Source of the DNA: Deroplatys truncata
Taxonomy: Eukaryota; Arthropoda; Insecta; Mantodea; Mantidae
Assembly (NCBI GenBank): GCA_030765065.1
Contig: CM060978.1
Span: 115,177,692-115,241,691 of the forward strand
Direction of reading: 5' to 3'
DNA length: 64,000 nt
The translations under genes and the position numbers were made by a program. Shown here piece by piece: positions 25,214 through 37,240 of the stretch. Under the pieces are notes generated by a model. The model was not told the DNA's origin, searched no databases, and worked only from the letters and a program-made list of their open reading frames with translations. How positions within the stretch are numbered: the first letter of the stretch is position 1; each line of letters opens with the position of its first letter.

Positions 25214-26844
25214 TTTATTTATGATTTCATTACAAAACTATGCACGTTGAATAAAAATGGATGGATTTGAGCCACAAAGGTGAATATAAAAACCCAATTG
25301 CAAGCGTAGGATCACAACTTGACGAAACGATTGAGATCGTTCGAGGACGAAAAAACGTGATATTCGTATTCCTCCAGATGATACCCAAGTGGTTTTAAAA
25401 ATACAAAGGTAAGCTGTAAACAACGGGATAAGAATGTGGGGTTAAGGGGAAGGGGGAGAATGGGAGGAAATATGGATGACAGCGTAATGCGGTGAAAGAA
25501 GTGGATTGGTATAAAAATCTATTTCCTAAATTAAGCTTTTACCCCAAAAATGACACCCCGAAACATCATTAGGTATTATTTCCTACATGTTAAGCAGGTT
25601 TAAAGTCCACCGGGAACTAAGGTAATAATTGTGCAACTATAAACAAATGTAATTTCCTTACTCGTATCGAAAATTCATTCCGGACTATAGCTAGATCGTA
25701 AGCACCTCGCTTGAAAGGAAGTGCGTCACCTTCAGCAATTACAGTAAACAGTCCTTGAATTTAAAACAGGTCTTTAGGGCAGTCAAAATCCTGCATAATT
25801 GGAATTTTATAACGCAGGAAGTAATGACGTAACATATTTGTGAAACAGACGTATTCATAGGCGACCCCATTCTGATTTCCCCTTATCCTGCAAAAATCTA
25901 AAGCCTTCTGTAGCGAAAAATCAGTGGATATGATGACTTCATGACCCAACAATCAAAAACTTGCCTCGTATAAGGTGGTAATAGAAATTTCCATTCCCCC
26001 TGATGAAACAACATTGCAAATTATTAAGTTTAACAGTCATCTAAGCTATGTATAATAATATATTACTTAGTTTTCTTCTAGTACAGTTCTTTCGCCGAAT
26101 CGTCGAAAATTGGTGAAAAATACTGCAAATTGCCTAAACATACGGACACAATATTCAGATTGTTTTAAAAATGTCATATTTCATATGGATGTTAATCATT
26201 AAGCAGCTATCTAGGAAACAGCGACGAGCCATATCTGCCATGCCATGGCTATTCAAACGTAGTAAACGAGTGAACATAACCGCCGATGAGGAATTGTTCC
26301 AAAATCAAAGCCGCGAGATGATTTTAAAGGCGGCTTATAAATGGAACAAAAAGCACTTGTGTGCAACTCCTGTACAATTTTTGCTGTGTCACTCGTAAAA
26401 ACTATATTGTTAATATAGGTAACTAACATCTCTTCGTTCAAATTTCGAGAGTACACTACTTCGCACACATCTTGTAGGCTTTTAGAACAACTTCAAAAGA
26501 TAAAGAACATTCTTTTAGCATAATACGAAATCTCCAAGAACCTTTTTGCCGGTTAATAAAAGACAAGAGCTTTAGCAAAACACGCGAACTTTATCGGAAA
26601 GAAAATGAAAAGCCAAAGACGCGTGCGGAAAATGCAACAAAAAATATGCGTATTTCATCTCAAAGTTCTATGTTCTTTTGTCTTTCTTTCATAAAACTTC
26701 TCTTCTTTCTGTGCAATGCTTTGTTTTGCAGCGCTTTTCTTTGATTATTTCGCTTACACGCCATGACAGTTTCATGAAATGAAAAAGCAAGGAATGCTAA
26801 AGGTGTAGGTATAAAAAAAAAGAAGAAAGGAACACAAAAAAAAA

Positions 26845-26879
<35 letters not shown>

Positions 26880-27239
26880 AAACAAGAAACGTTTATAAAA
26901 TGAATTTTATTTACATAATGGCCTAGTGTCAAAATTTAAATTGTAGCCATTTGGTCGTTTCTAGCAGATAAAACAGAGTATGAGGTAAGCTGGGAAAAAG
27001 CGTAAACGAGGAGTCTAAAGTAAATGCTAAAATTCGCTCCAATTCAGCTTTGACGAAGGCTTTTCAGAAATTGTTTAGGCCTTACATCCTCTTGACTACT
27101 AACTCTCTCGGATCAAGTAAGTTCATAGTGACAATTATAACTGAGCGCAAACAGCTGTATATTTACTTGCATTATTGGATTATGACCAGGACCCGGATTT
27201 TGATGACTAAACAGGTTTGAAAAGTGACCTAAAAGACGA
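25214..27239. other. unassigned stretch with CG/CA microsatellite
   Basis: No gene or transposon recognised. An alternating (CG)n(CA)n run at 26848-26878 could adopt Z-DNA; it sits beside purine-rich AAAAG runs. Confidence 0.45.
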
Positions 27240-27728
27240 CGATAGGATAGGATAGAACTAGGAGCGGAGGGGACTTAGCACCTCGACCTACGCAGATCTT
27301 TTTGTACCTAGGCCTCTGACGGGCGCCCCCGGGAGGGAGGAAGGAAGTGAGAGGAGACAGTGGGAGGCCGGATCAAGAGGCACGACAGGCAGAGGGCAGG
27401 GTACCTACCGTTTACAGATTTGAATTCCCCGGATAGTGGCTGGTGCAGCCGGCTTCCTCCGCCCTGTGGGCTTACACATCCCTCATGGGGCCCGTGATCC
27501 GGAGACCGCTCGTAGTCCGGGGGACGAAAGTTTACTCAAGAGCATCCTTTTCCCCTGCCAAGTACACGCCGAGACATCCTGCCGACATTTGCAACCCTCA
27601 AAGAAACCAAGCAGGAAAAGGTGAAGTGAAATGAGAATGGAGATGAAATGGAGGGACAGAAAATTCGGGGGGGGAAGTGATCCTTCCCAGCATTCGTCAA
27701 GCGACTCGGGGAAACCCCCGAAAAGAAT
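27240..27728 (-). repeat. SINE, second copy of the 1983-2529 family, head truncated
   Basis: Shares the family body (cacctcgacctacgca, gccgg..caagaggcacgacag, gcatccttttcccctgcc, aaatgagaatggagatgaaatgg) and the tail of CCTAT units. It lacks the tRNA-like head, stopping near ggggaaacccccg. Imperfect direct repeats ctaaaagaCga (27229-27239) and ctaaaagaAga (27729-27739) bracket it, so the truncation happened at insertion. Confidence 0.85.
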
Positions 27729-28654
27729 CTAAAAGAAGATTTATTTAACTTATTAAAATTAGTGTACAAAAATTATAAATTAATTTATAAAAGGATATAC
27801 CTAACTGCTCTACAATCAGAAAAAGTAGCAATTAGAATCTTGATGAGATAATTTAGAACATCAATATATATGTTCCATATTCATGCTTCAAGAATCTGAA
27901 AAGAAAGTTAATTGTTTTTGAAGCAGGTCTTACAAAATTTTAGCATTAACTCTTTGGAGTTCTCAGATTATACAAAAATTCATGAAGAGGTCTTCACAGC
28001 CTATGACCGACAAGGACTGTACGTACTTATTAACGCGAAAAGAAACTGTCGTGTCTCATCCCTAGTTTGGCACATGAATCCATAATTGTAATATTACCCG
28101 TTTCCCTGACAATACTCACCATTTGTGCAAGCAACCATTTCCAGACTAACTATTAAATACGAATGTGGTTTTTTTTCAAGAATGCAAGTAAAGTATGTGC
28201 AAAATTACTTTTATTTCTCGGTTGAATAGTAGAATTTCTGATGTTTGAGAAATCATATTTATTAGGTATCAAAATTGTTATATACGCAATGTAAATGTAA
28301 GAAAATGATTAAATAAAGACGCAAAGAGCAAGAAAATCACAAGATAACGTGAAATTGAAAAAAAAAAATTAAATAGAAAATGGCATAAAATGACCTAATA
28401 AACATCGATTTTCATAATCTGGAACCTATGATAAGAATAAAGAAAATTGCCCAATCTGTACCCTAAGTTAGTCACACAATATCTCCCTGCTGGTGAATTT
28501 TGGCTTTTACTACTCAGCCGGTGAATTGCGAGATGTTTGTATGAATATTAAATCCTATGCCATCACTCTTCATCAACACACTCGCTTAAAGCGGCTCCGA
28601 CACGCAATATGATCATTTTTAAAGGTGATGCTTGCTTAATGGTGATGCGGATAG

Positions 28655-29282
28655 GGATACCGTGTTTCAGTTTTACTTTCTGTACCACCTAGATAGAGGA
28701 ATGTTTTATTGCACCCAAAACTTGAATTCGAGACTTCACCGAAAATACATTAGGTATGAAGAGCGTAACGTCAAATTTCCTACCATTTGGGACATATCTA
28801 CCAAAGATATTCCATCCACCCTAACGGCTTTCATTATAATGTGTTTAAGACATTTGAATGACTAACAAAATGTATATGTTGAATTTTCTTGAATAATCTG
28901 TGAAGTCCTCTTCATTCTGAATGAACTTTCTATAATTTTATATAACTAGTAAACCATAACAGATAGAATACCATGATCCCCTCAAAAAAGAAACGAGTTC
29001 ATTAAAATATAGTTTATGTCAAATACCTTTTGCGGTACCATTAGCCGTTTTGAAAAATTGGTTGTTACAGCTTTACATTTTCTCAAGTTTAATTGCCCTT
29101 CGGCATCTTACTTGATTCTTATTTTTTCCCGCACGTCTTCGTTAGTAACAAAATCTGACTTGCGTTAATATAATTTTTTTTTATCATGTGTGCAACCTAG
29201 CCCATGTTCTTAATTTGAGATAATGTAAGGGGTTATATGAAGTTTTGATGGGTAAAGTCATATGAGTGAGACATCAGATTTC
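28655..29282 (-). repeat. AR-family repeat, diverged
   Basis: Shows ttttactttctgtaccacctag, attgcacccaaaacttgaattcgagacttcacc, tctactaaag-type block, aacggctttcattataatg, gtgaagtcctcttcattctg, aactagtaaaccataacag and the terminal agtcatatgagtgagacatcagattt. It lacks the CA-rich block. Confidence 0.6.
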
Positions 29283-29312
29283 CTCCCTCCCCCCCCCCCG
29301 CCGCCGCCAGAT
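29283..29312. repeat. poly-C / CCG short repeat
   Basis: A C-rich run, cctccctcccccccccccgc followed by cgccgcc, abutting the end of the AR copy. Confidence 0.8.
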
Positions 29313-30394
29313 GAAAGCATGGAGCTGGAGGGGGTCAACTGGGCCTCATGCGGATCTGTTTCAAAGAGAAACCACACTTTCAATTCTTGAAAGTCATAAA
29401 TAACGGTAAACCTGATCAAGTTCATTTCGTAGCATATGTTACAAAGGGTACAGGCAAGAATAAACTCAGATGTACGACTTACTTTTTAAGTTCTTTTTTA
29501 ACTACTCTAATAAAGCGGATGCGCTGAGATAAGCAAAAATTCCAACTCTCTGTTACAAGTAATCGAGATAACACAAAATGTTTAAGTTCTCAAGCTTGTT
29601 AGGAAAATAGAAACTGATGGATGCAGTCAAGTATTATCTCTTTTTCAACATTTCATGTATTGGAAAGCAGCAAAGATAGAATAAAAGAGGCAAAATATAT
29701 TTTTTGTTTATATAGTTTTTTTCTTTTCATTGTAATTCTAGTAAAAGAGTATTATATAAGATTGGGCTGAGATAAAAACTGTAAGGACCTTTTCGAAATT
29801 TGATATAGGCAAAGACAGCGAAAAAATGAATTGGGTGAAACTCTCAGATTTCACTATTACACCTACCAGCCTTTTATCGTTAAGAGGAATTTACAAGACA
29901 TCCGAACTCTTTTAAGAGCATGGAAGAGGTGGGAGGTTAAGGAGATCACAAATACAGTATCCACCAATCCCATTTGTTTGAATATCTATACTAAAGAATT
30001 TTTAAATTCATTACTATGAATATCATGTTTTTTTTAATGAAGTTGTAGTTCTAGAGTGAAGCACTACTTGAGGTCAAAGACAAGAGATCGCATGCAACCT
30101 TGAGGAAATCGTCCCACCATGACTAATTAGCTCAAGCACTTTTATAAAATTAACGAACCAAGAGAACATAATAGTTATTCACAGCAGTCGCCACTACAAA
30201 GAAAAAGGAAACAAAAAAACAAACCATTCTGTATACGAACAGAATTAAAAATCTCATTATCCTCTGTCAGTGATCAAACCGCATCTTTTAAAGATGCAAG
30301 TCGAAGATTTTTAGGAACTCCACTCATATCAAACAATTGCTTATTACCTCAAGAATGGCTCTAAAGGTATCGATTAAAATACTGTAAATTGAAA
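29313..30394. other. no recognisable feature
   Basis: AT-rich; no conserved coding or RNA structure seen. Confidence 0.4.
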
Positions 30395-30710
30395 TGTTGA
30401 CACCGAGCGAAGTGACGCCACGGTTAAGGGAAGTCTCATGTTCAAACCCCCGGGGTCGACCAACCTGACCTTAGGTTTTTTTCTTGGTTTTACTCGGCGC
30501 TAGGTGAATGCTGGGTTGGATAATTTCATCCGCGAATGTTTCTATCATATCTTTCATCACTACAATTCATTTCCTTCTTCTTCACCGTCATACCAGACAC
30601 TGGGTTGATCACCCATCCAAATATGATCCAAAAACTTTGTTTGCTCGTCGACAGACTACTGACTCAAGGCATTGGCTTGCAAGTCCTTGGGGTTGTAAAA
30701 AGAGGAGGGT
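30395..30710 (+). repeat. SINE-like element (tRNA-derived)
   Basis: A tRNA-like half with box B variant catgttcaaaccccc (about 30440) is followed by tcgaccaacctgaccttagg and ttcttggttttactcggcgc taggtgaatgctggg, a body related to that at 6305-6420. The end is uncertain and no TSD was found. Confidence 0.5.
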
Positions 30711-30729
30711 AATTCGTTGAAGAAGAAAT

Positions 30730-31320
30730 GTTTATATGAATAAGCTGATACCCTAATAAATATTACGAAAATGGCATGTAAATTGTGCATTCTACCTAAT
30801 ATTGCATACCACCCAGAATTTGGATATCGAGATTTCACTGAAAATACATATTTTGAGATTCCTTGGGCAATTGTACAAAAATGTTTCAAAATAGGCCCGT
30901 ACCTGTTCGTGTCTATGAACAGCATAACTCAAAAATGAAAACTAGGTTAAATATCAAACTTGCTATTTAAGTTCAGCATCTTCCGATGCATACAAAGCTT
31001 TTCAAAAAAAAATCCTCCTACTCTAAATTATCCTTTACTCGATAATTTTGATTTTCTCAAATACGGTTCTAACGATTTGCATATGCATATCCTGAATTTT
31101 CTGGTATAAGCCTGTGAAGTACTTTCTATTCTGAATGACATTGTATAGTCGGTAAACGTATGACAGACAAAATCTTACTGCATAAAAAATGTACATCTCA
31201 TTAAAGCACACAATTTATGTCAAGACTTTTAGTGGCATTAACCATTTCCAAAATATTTTCTGTTATTGGTTTTCATTTTCAAATATTTAATACTTTTTTC
31301 AAATGGTAAGTCGCTATTCA
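30730..31320 (-). repeat. AR-family repeat, diverged
   Basis: Shows attgcataccacccagaattt, cgtgtctatgaacagcataactc, gcatcttccgatgca, attttctcaaatacgg, tctggtataagcctgtgaagt, acagacaaaatcttactgcat and gccattaaccatttccaaaa. The 3' end with the GTAGAGAAAGT motif is missing. Confidence 0.6.
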
Positions 31321-31329
31321 CAAAGGACA

Positions 31330-31970
31330 ACATGTGTATGTAATAATTTGTAAATTGTATGTAACCGTCATTGCATATGCTTATATTATTGTATACATGC
31401 TCAATAATGTTATATGAATGTATTATGTAATTTAATAATGTAGGAGCTGTGAAAAATAGGTCAAACGTTGCTAACAATGAGGTAACCTTGAGGCAATAAT
31501 GAATTTTAAAGTTTAAATACTACTAGTCATTATTGGAGCAACAATAATGTAAATTTAGTGACAGTTTAAAAAAAATAGCCAATCAACAACCAGAAAAAGC
31601 TTTAGTTAAATGAAGGTATTCTATTGGAGTATGATTAGCCAATCAGAAACTGAAATACAGAAATTTACAAATTTAAGAGGTGGAAAACAGTTCAGTTGCC
31701 TGCAGACAGTGCTCATAACTGGATGCGTTGCTTGTGCGTCCTCGAGAAATATAATACGTATTCGTGTGAGACAAAAATAGTTTACGTATTAAAAAGTGAA
31801 GTATTTAATAAAAACCTCTCTCTCGCTCTCGCTCTCGCTCTCGCTCTCGCTCTCGCTCTCGCTCTCTCTCTCTCTCTCTATATCAGTGAAGTGTTATTTA
31901 AATCGCATCAAACATTAATAAAAGGAGTGAAGTAAAATTAAAATCTGTGTAAGTCTACATTCTTGTCGCA
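31330..31970 (+). mobile_element. possible solo LTR (fossil) with (TCTCGC)n
   Basis: A promoter-like order is visible on the plus strand: two agccaatca boxes (about 31577 and 31638), a TATA-like atttaagagg, an initiator-like cagttcagttgc, an attaataaaag signal near the 3' end, then gtgtaagtctacattcttgt. This resembles an LTR but there is no internal region, no coding remnant and no confirmed target duplication. A (TCTCGC)n/(TC)n microsatellite at 31816-31879 lies inside. The call could be wrong. Confidence 0.25.
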
Positions 31971-34080
31971 CCACAACCCTGCTAAGACATCCATGTCTCT
32001 AAAATAAATACTGATGCAGCCAAGGCAAACATAAATATTTAATACTTAAAGAAACAGTCAAATTACAAAGTTAATATTTTTTTAAAAATGTGGCATAGGC
32101 TATCGGGTACCATACGTGAGGTTGCAACTACAAGTTTGGCTCCCCAACAGTTGAAATATAATACAACTCCTTTAATACATCTTCTTCAAACTGGCTTTCA
32201 ATACATAGCAGCAACTACCTACTTCAAGTTTTAGGTCTGGTGACAAAGTTAAGTTCCCATTTTTAAGTTTGTACGCATATTGCAAGTAACTAAGCTTAAT
32301 GATTTCTCAGTATGCGCTTTCAGAAATCACAGAGCTAAGAATGAACACAAAGTAACATTTGAAGTGAAACAGTGGAGATTCCAGTTGCTAAGTTACACCC
32401 AACACCAGAAGTGATAGCCATCATGTTTGTACTGTGTAATGCATTGGTTGGCGCAGTGTGCTGCTGCAATGTAAAGCTCTCAGTCAGCAGTTCTAAAGCG
32501 CTAACACAAACTGTTTAAAAGCGTACTTCTAAGGAAGATCTCATCCTGATATTAACAGATTTAAAACAAAATATATCACAGATTCCTCCTGTATTTTTTG
32601 CAGATTTTAATATTAGGGGGTTAAATATGATATTGCAGTTTAAAATATTCATACTTAAAAAAGTGATTGCTTTTTTTTTATTCTGAAAAAATAGTATTTT
32701 ATATAAAGAAAACCACAATGCTTTTATCTGCAAAATGATGTATTGTTCTTATCCCTGACCATTCTGTATTCCAAGAATAAATTACTTTTCTGTAAAGTTG
32801 TGCGCGTATAAGAAAAATGTTAAGTAAGATGTAAATCCTAAAATAATTTGATTTTCCAAAGCATATAAAATTCATGTCAATTTATTTCATGTGTGCAACC
32901 AAAATTCCGAAAATTCAGAGAAAGTGATGTTTTGTGTGTGTTGGGCTTGATATGGAATGATTCCTACGTGAAGCATTGAGTTTTCAGTTATATTTAGTCT
33001 TCTGGTGGTCTAAACTTCCACAAAGCAAGTTTGCTTATGAGATATATGATTTCCCTTCTTTCATTTAAGATGTTGCATTAACAGTAAGCAGATACACATC
33101 TACACTGCCCTAACATCTAACACCATTACTTTTTCCTCAAAACAAGTCTTTAATTGGTGAATAAAGTAAGCATGAGTCCTGGAAATATAAGCAATCCACC
33201 GAGTTTCAAAAACTAACAAACTTGGAAAACTAACAAAAGAATAAGAGGATTTTGTAATTTTATAATCATAATCCACATGGAAAGTTTAGATTTGTTTTCT
33301 TTCAGTGCTAAAATTTTGCAAACTCTTTCTGTATCTAGGTACCGAATATAATCTCTGCATATAGTGGATAATATAACTTAATCATTGCTAATGGCAGTAT
33401 ATTTGTCGGAGTGCTATTTTGTTACATGATCATTATCAGCAGTTCGGTTTGAATTCTTTGTATATTCTGGGATGTACTGCTTGTTCTCTGAATGATCCAC
33501 ATTTTATTTATGACTTTGACCCCCTTGTCAGGTGTGTGCACTACTGTGGACCGCCTAACAGCATCACTTAGTCTGTCTGTCCATAGACAAGAAACATCTC
33601 GCCAACCACATGTGCATGGTTGAGATTTTATGCATACGAATTTTAAGTAATCATTGGTGCATTTCAAATACAGCTGAAATTGATAGTTTAGATGCAGAAT
33701 CTCCTACAAATTTTCAATTTTTGGACAAACCACTGCATATATAGAGTTAAAATTTTAAACATGAATTTGAACAAAATTTATCAATAAAACTCAAATTTGG
33801 TTGAAATCAGTAATAATATTATGGGTAGCTAAGTGAGCATTAGATTCAAGGTTGCAGCTGAATATTTCTGAACCAAAGCTTGCTTAGACTGAAACTTTGC
33901 TAGCTAAAAGAAATACAATGAAGTATATACCCAACTGCAAAGAGGAGATAAAACACACTATCTTTTGTTTTATCATTAAAAGCGGTGTGGAACCATAAGA
34001 ATGTCTAGGGCAGTGACTGAAATCTGCTATTGTGTTTGTATGCTCTTATTTCAAATACAGTATAACCACAGTAGAAATTT
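31971..34080. other. no recognisable feature
   Basis: AT-rich and quiet. Several short ORFs have no domain I recognise. Confidence 0.4.
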
Positions 34081-34212
34081 GTTTCCGGGCTTGTAGGCCG
34101 TGGTCTAGTCGATGAGATATCGCTTTACATTTCACCCATAACTCTGTTGAGCATCTTACAGGTGAAACATCAGGTGATATCTTGACTGGACCACAGCCTA
34201 CAAGCCCAGAAA
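34081..34212. mobile_element. foldback MITE-like element
   Basis: Two imperfect inverted arms of about 55 bases (34081-34136 and 34158-34212) surround a short centre. The left arm starts gtttccgggcttgtaggccg; the reverse complement of the right starts gtttctgggcttgtaggctg. The arms share tggtcYagtc and tttcacc. No coding sequence. Family unknown. Confidence 0.6.
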
Positions 34213-34659
34213 CTACATTCTACTGGATTAACACTGGCCGTAAAAGCCTAAGCATGTACAGCATACATTCAGTTATACCTTTTCAAAGGGAGACAGCTAA
34301 AATAATGTATAAATGAGAAAACATATTTTTTTTATGCAACAAACTGTTTTATTAGATTAATTTTTAGATTAGATTATTACTCAAACTGATTATGAGTTAT
34401 TTAATATACAAAAGGAATAAATGAAACAAATAAACAAATAAGCATAATGCACTATTTAAAGTATTAATATGTATGCAAGTACTGTTGTTCAAAATTTAAA
34501 AAAAAAAAAATATTCGCAGTACTGGTGCTTTATGCTGGTTTAAAAAAAAAAACATTTCTTTGCTTGTTTAACTTTTCCACACAGTCATACACAAGTCAAT
34601 TATATGCACTGATCATAGAAATACTATAATAATTTAGGCTTTTCAATAATAGATATCAA

Positions 34660-34800
34660 TGTGCAATTTCTAGAGCTTCAATTGCCTCATGCACACTGGG
34701 AACACTAATTATTTGGGCCTCCTCTTCATCAGCATCATCATTAGTATCATCAATACAAACTGCAGAAGGACCTTGCCCAGGTCAACAACAATACATGAAT
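34660..34800 (-). pseudogene. possible pogo/Tigger transposase C-terminus, relic
   Basis: The minus strand reads CIDDTNDDADEEEAQIISV PSVHEAIEALEIA then a stop. An acidic stretch followed by xxHxEAIxALExA is how many pogo/CENP-B-type transposases end. Nothing of the catalytic core was found upstream, so this rests on one short match. Confidence 0.3.
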
Positions 34801-36400
34801 GTATTGTTGACACATGCACAGGCAATTACGACAGCAAGGATATAATATCCAGGTTCCATACATAATTCTTAATGTAGCATATATTTATTATATTTAATGT
34901 ATAAATGAGTAAGTAAATGAATATATTTCATACAAGGTACCACAAAAATGTGGCATATGAATAAGAAAATATAACTCCAGAATGTATAACTGAGCTAAAT
35001 TTAATGGACATAGTTTGGTAACTAAAAAATTTAATATACATTTATGAAAAGTAGATAAGTGAGATTCAACTGTAGTTGCTGTGTGACGTAATGATATGTT
35101 TTCTCACTTACCATGCAAGGGACCAAGGTTTGATTCACACCAGATATTAAAATTTTAATTTGCATTATTAAACTTTAATGGATTAAACATATTCTTTATT
35201 CTCTGGAATTCAACTGAAAGACATAACTACACTTTTCATTTTTAATTTATTGCCATGAACTGAGACTTCTTAAAACATCTCTTTTGTGCCTAGAAATGCC
35301 AGGTTGGCCTGGGCTCACCTTAATATATCTTCGCAAATCAAAACAATATAAGAACTGCTACTAAAGTAAATACAATTTGGGAAATCTCACAGATTCACAA
35401 AACACCCTATCACATAGATAACAATAAAACTCCACTCATGTAGGCGAGCTTGCAAAGTGCAAACTGATGTTAGTAATAAACAACATATCAGTTATGTTGG
35501 CACTGTGATGCAATGGTATCCACTACTATTCCAAAGCTTAGCCCCTAACAAAGCTTAAATATTGGTAATTAATTATTCGCAACAAAAACGTAACTATATT
35601 AATGAATACCATCCTACAAGATTAATGTTAAATTTCAAAGAGGTGCATGTTACAACAATGTATATAAAGGTTAAAAAATTTAAAAGCAAAGCCAGAAGTA
35701 TTTCATGTTTGCAGCTATAAAACATAATTTCTTATAAGGATTCTAAAAAAATGAATTCAATAGGAAATAAATAACAAAACATATTCTCCTTTAACAGTGC
35801 AGTAAGCACATAACAATAAGTAAGCTTCAAGAACATTTGATAGCAGTTTTAAAACCAGCAAACATTTCTCTAAGATCTCCATTGTACATAGCATTTGATA
35901 GATTTGTATGCATGATACGTCACTATAGTAGCCAATAGAATTCAAGATCTTATACTCTTAAGCATAGATTAGACATGACGCTACAGAGTTCGTTAAAAAT
36001 TCAACAGTTCTTACTTCAATCATGTGGTAGACAGAAGCTATGTGTAAAGAGCTAGATACTGTTGCAAAGGTGCGGTAATCATATTGAGTATACATTTATT
36101 ACATCAGAGTAATAACAAGTTCAATATTAGCTAGCAAAAGACATAATAATTGTGTTATTTACTAACAATTACTAAAAACAGTGAATACTTATAAATTCAT
36201 CCTTTGCACACAAATACTCTGGCAACACAAGTAAAGTTATCAGTTTGTACAAGTGCTGCATTTAAAGTGACACAAAGTTCCAATATATTTAAGTATTAGT
36301 GCTTTGAACTGTGTGTGTTAAATTATTTATATTATTCTAAGTCATTGCCACACACCCTGCTAAGAACAAAGTGCCTACCACAAAACATAACTAACCAGGC
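34801..36400. other. mostly featureless; one weak tRNA-like patch
   Basis: At about 35075-35160 a box B-like aaggtttgattcacacc follows a possible box A and precedes a TTTTAATTT-rich tail, so a decayed SINE is possible. Nothing else is recognised. Confidence 0.35.
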
Positions 36401-36407
36401 AAAAAAA

Positions 36408-36458
36408 TACACACACACACCCCCACCCCACACACACACACACATCCACACACACCTG
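36408..36458. repeat. (CA)n microsatellite, interrupted
   Basis: A CA/CCCA-rich run just upstream of a SINE. Confidence 0.9.
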
Positions 36459-36487
36459 CATCCTCCAGAGCAATCTTCATCTGCATG

Positions 36488-36778
36488 TTGTCCTCCGTGG
36501 TGTAGTGGCTACCATGGTAGCCTCTAGTTCCCGAGGTCGCGGGTTCAAATCCGGCAGAGGACGATGAATTTTTTCGGGCGTAAAAATCCTTAGCATGGGT
36601 TCCTTCAGAAGGGAAGTAAAGCTGGTGGTTCCGTGTTGTAGATTTATGGCATGTAAAAGAACCTGATAGAGAGGCCTCTGAGCAAAATTATTGCTCTTTC
36701 ATGCCCAATGTAGAATGGTACGCTAAGAACCCAGCAGTTAAAGAGCATGAATAAATAAAACTCAATTTAATTTAATTT
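36488..36778 (+). repeat. tRNA-derived SINE with ATTTA-type tail
   Basis: The head has a good box A (tggtgtagtggctaccatgg) and box B (gcgggttcaaatccggcaga) spaced as in a tRNA. The body contains gttgtagatttatggcatgt aaaagaacctg (36641-36671), a core shared with the SINE at 37933-38163. The tail is aataaataaaactcaattta atttaattt. It ends in the type of A/T-rich repeat used for LINE-assisted priming. TSD not certain. Confidence 0.8.
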
Positions 36779-36956
36779 GTCAACTGCATCTATCAGAAGC
36801 AATCTGCACAGCATCTACCACAGACAAACAGAGTAGCAGCAGCCCCAAAGACTTATATAACAGTAGGTGTCCTCGAGATGGAGAAGGACTGCGTTAACGG
36901 TTATGGGCCAAACTTGTCCGAGGTCGCACGTCGGACAAGATAAACACAGATAAATA

Positions 36957-37174
36957 GACACAGGAGTTCTCTCGAATGGCATAAACGCCAGAAGTGCTGT
37001 TAACAGATAACCAGAATCTTCTGGAACTTTCCCTTCCCTTGCCTCCAGAACATTCTGGAATGTTAATAGACACAGGACTTCTCTTGAATGGCATAAACAC
37101 CAGAAGTGCTATTAACAGATAACCAGAATCTTCTGGAACTTTCCCTTCCCCTTGCCTTCAGAACATTCTGGAAT
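36957..37174 (+). repeat. tandem duplication of a ~109-bp unit carrying heat-shock elements
   Basis: Two copies of tagacacaggaRttctctYg aatggcataaacRccagaag ... agaacattctggaatgtt lie next to each other (about 36957-37065 and 37066-37174). They differ at a handful of positions and by one added C. Each holds two arrays of inverted GAA/TTC units described in the promoter entry. Confidence 0.9.
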
Positions 37175-37240
37175 GTTCTGTACATATTTCCAATGGTTAT
37201 ATAAGCAAGCGCTCTCCCAAGTTAGTAAGTGAATGAGTTT
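37014..37240 (+). promoter_or_regulatory. heat-shock promoter (four HSE arrays plus TATA box)
   Basis: Heat-shock factor binds alternating inverted units GAAnnTTC. Here 37014-37031 and 37126-37143 both read GAAnnTTCnnGAAnnTTC without a mismatch. 37161-37178 (gaacattctggaatgttc) is another perfect four-unit array, and 37048-37065 is the same with one base off in the last unit. A TATATAAG box at 37198-37205 follows the last array by 20 bases, the spacing seen in insect hsp70-type promoters. Initiation would fall near 37228-37238. No chaperone ORF follows within the next kilobase, so the transcript is unknown; see findings. Confidence 0.7.

Noticed and set aside
31696-31935. ORF with a repeated LALALALS stretch
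   Set aside because: It is a translation of the (TCTCGC)n/(TC)n microsatellite.
34079-34215. Hammerhead ribozyme in the 34-kb foldback
   Set aside because: CTGATG and tttcacc are present but the full CUGAnGA, GAAA and position-17 arrangement is not.
36488-36565. tRNA gene at the head of the 36.5-kb SINE
   Set aside because: The two promoter boxes are good but the sequence continues into a SINE body and tail, so it is the tRNA-derived head of a retroposon.
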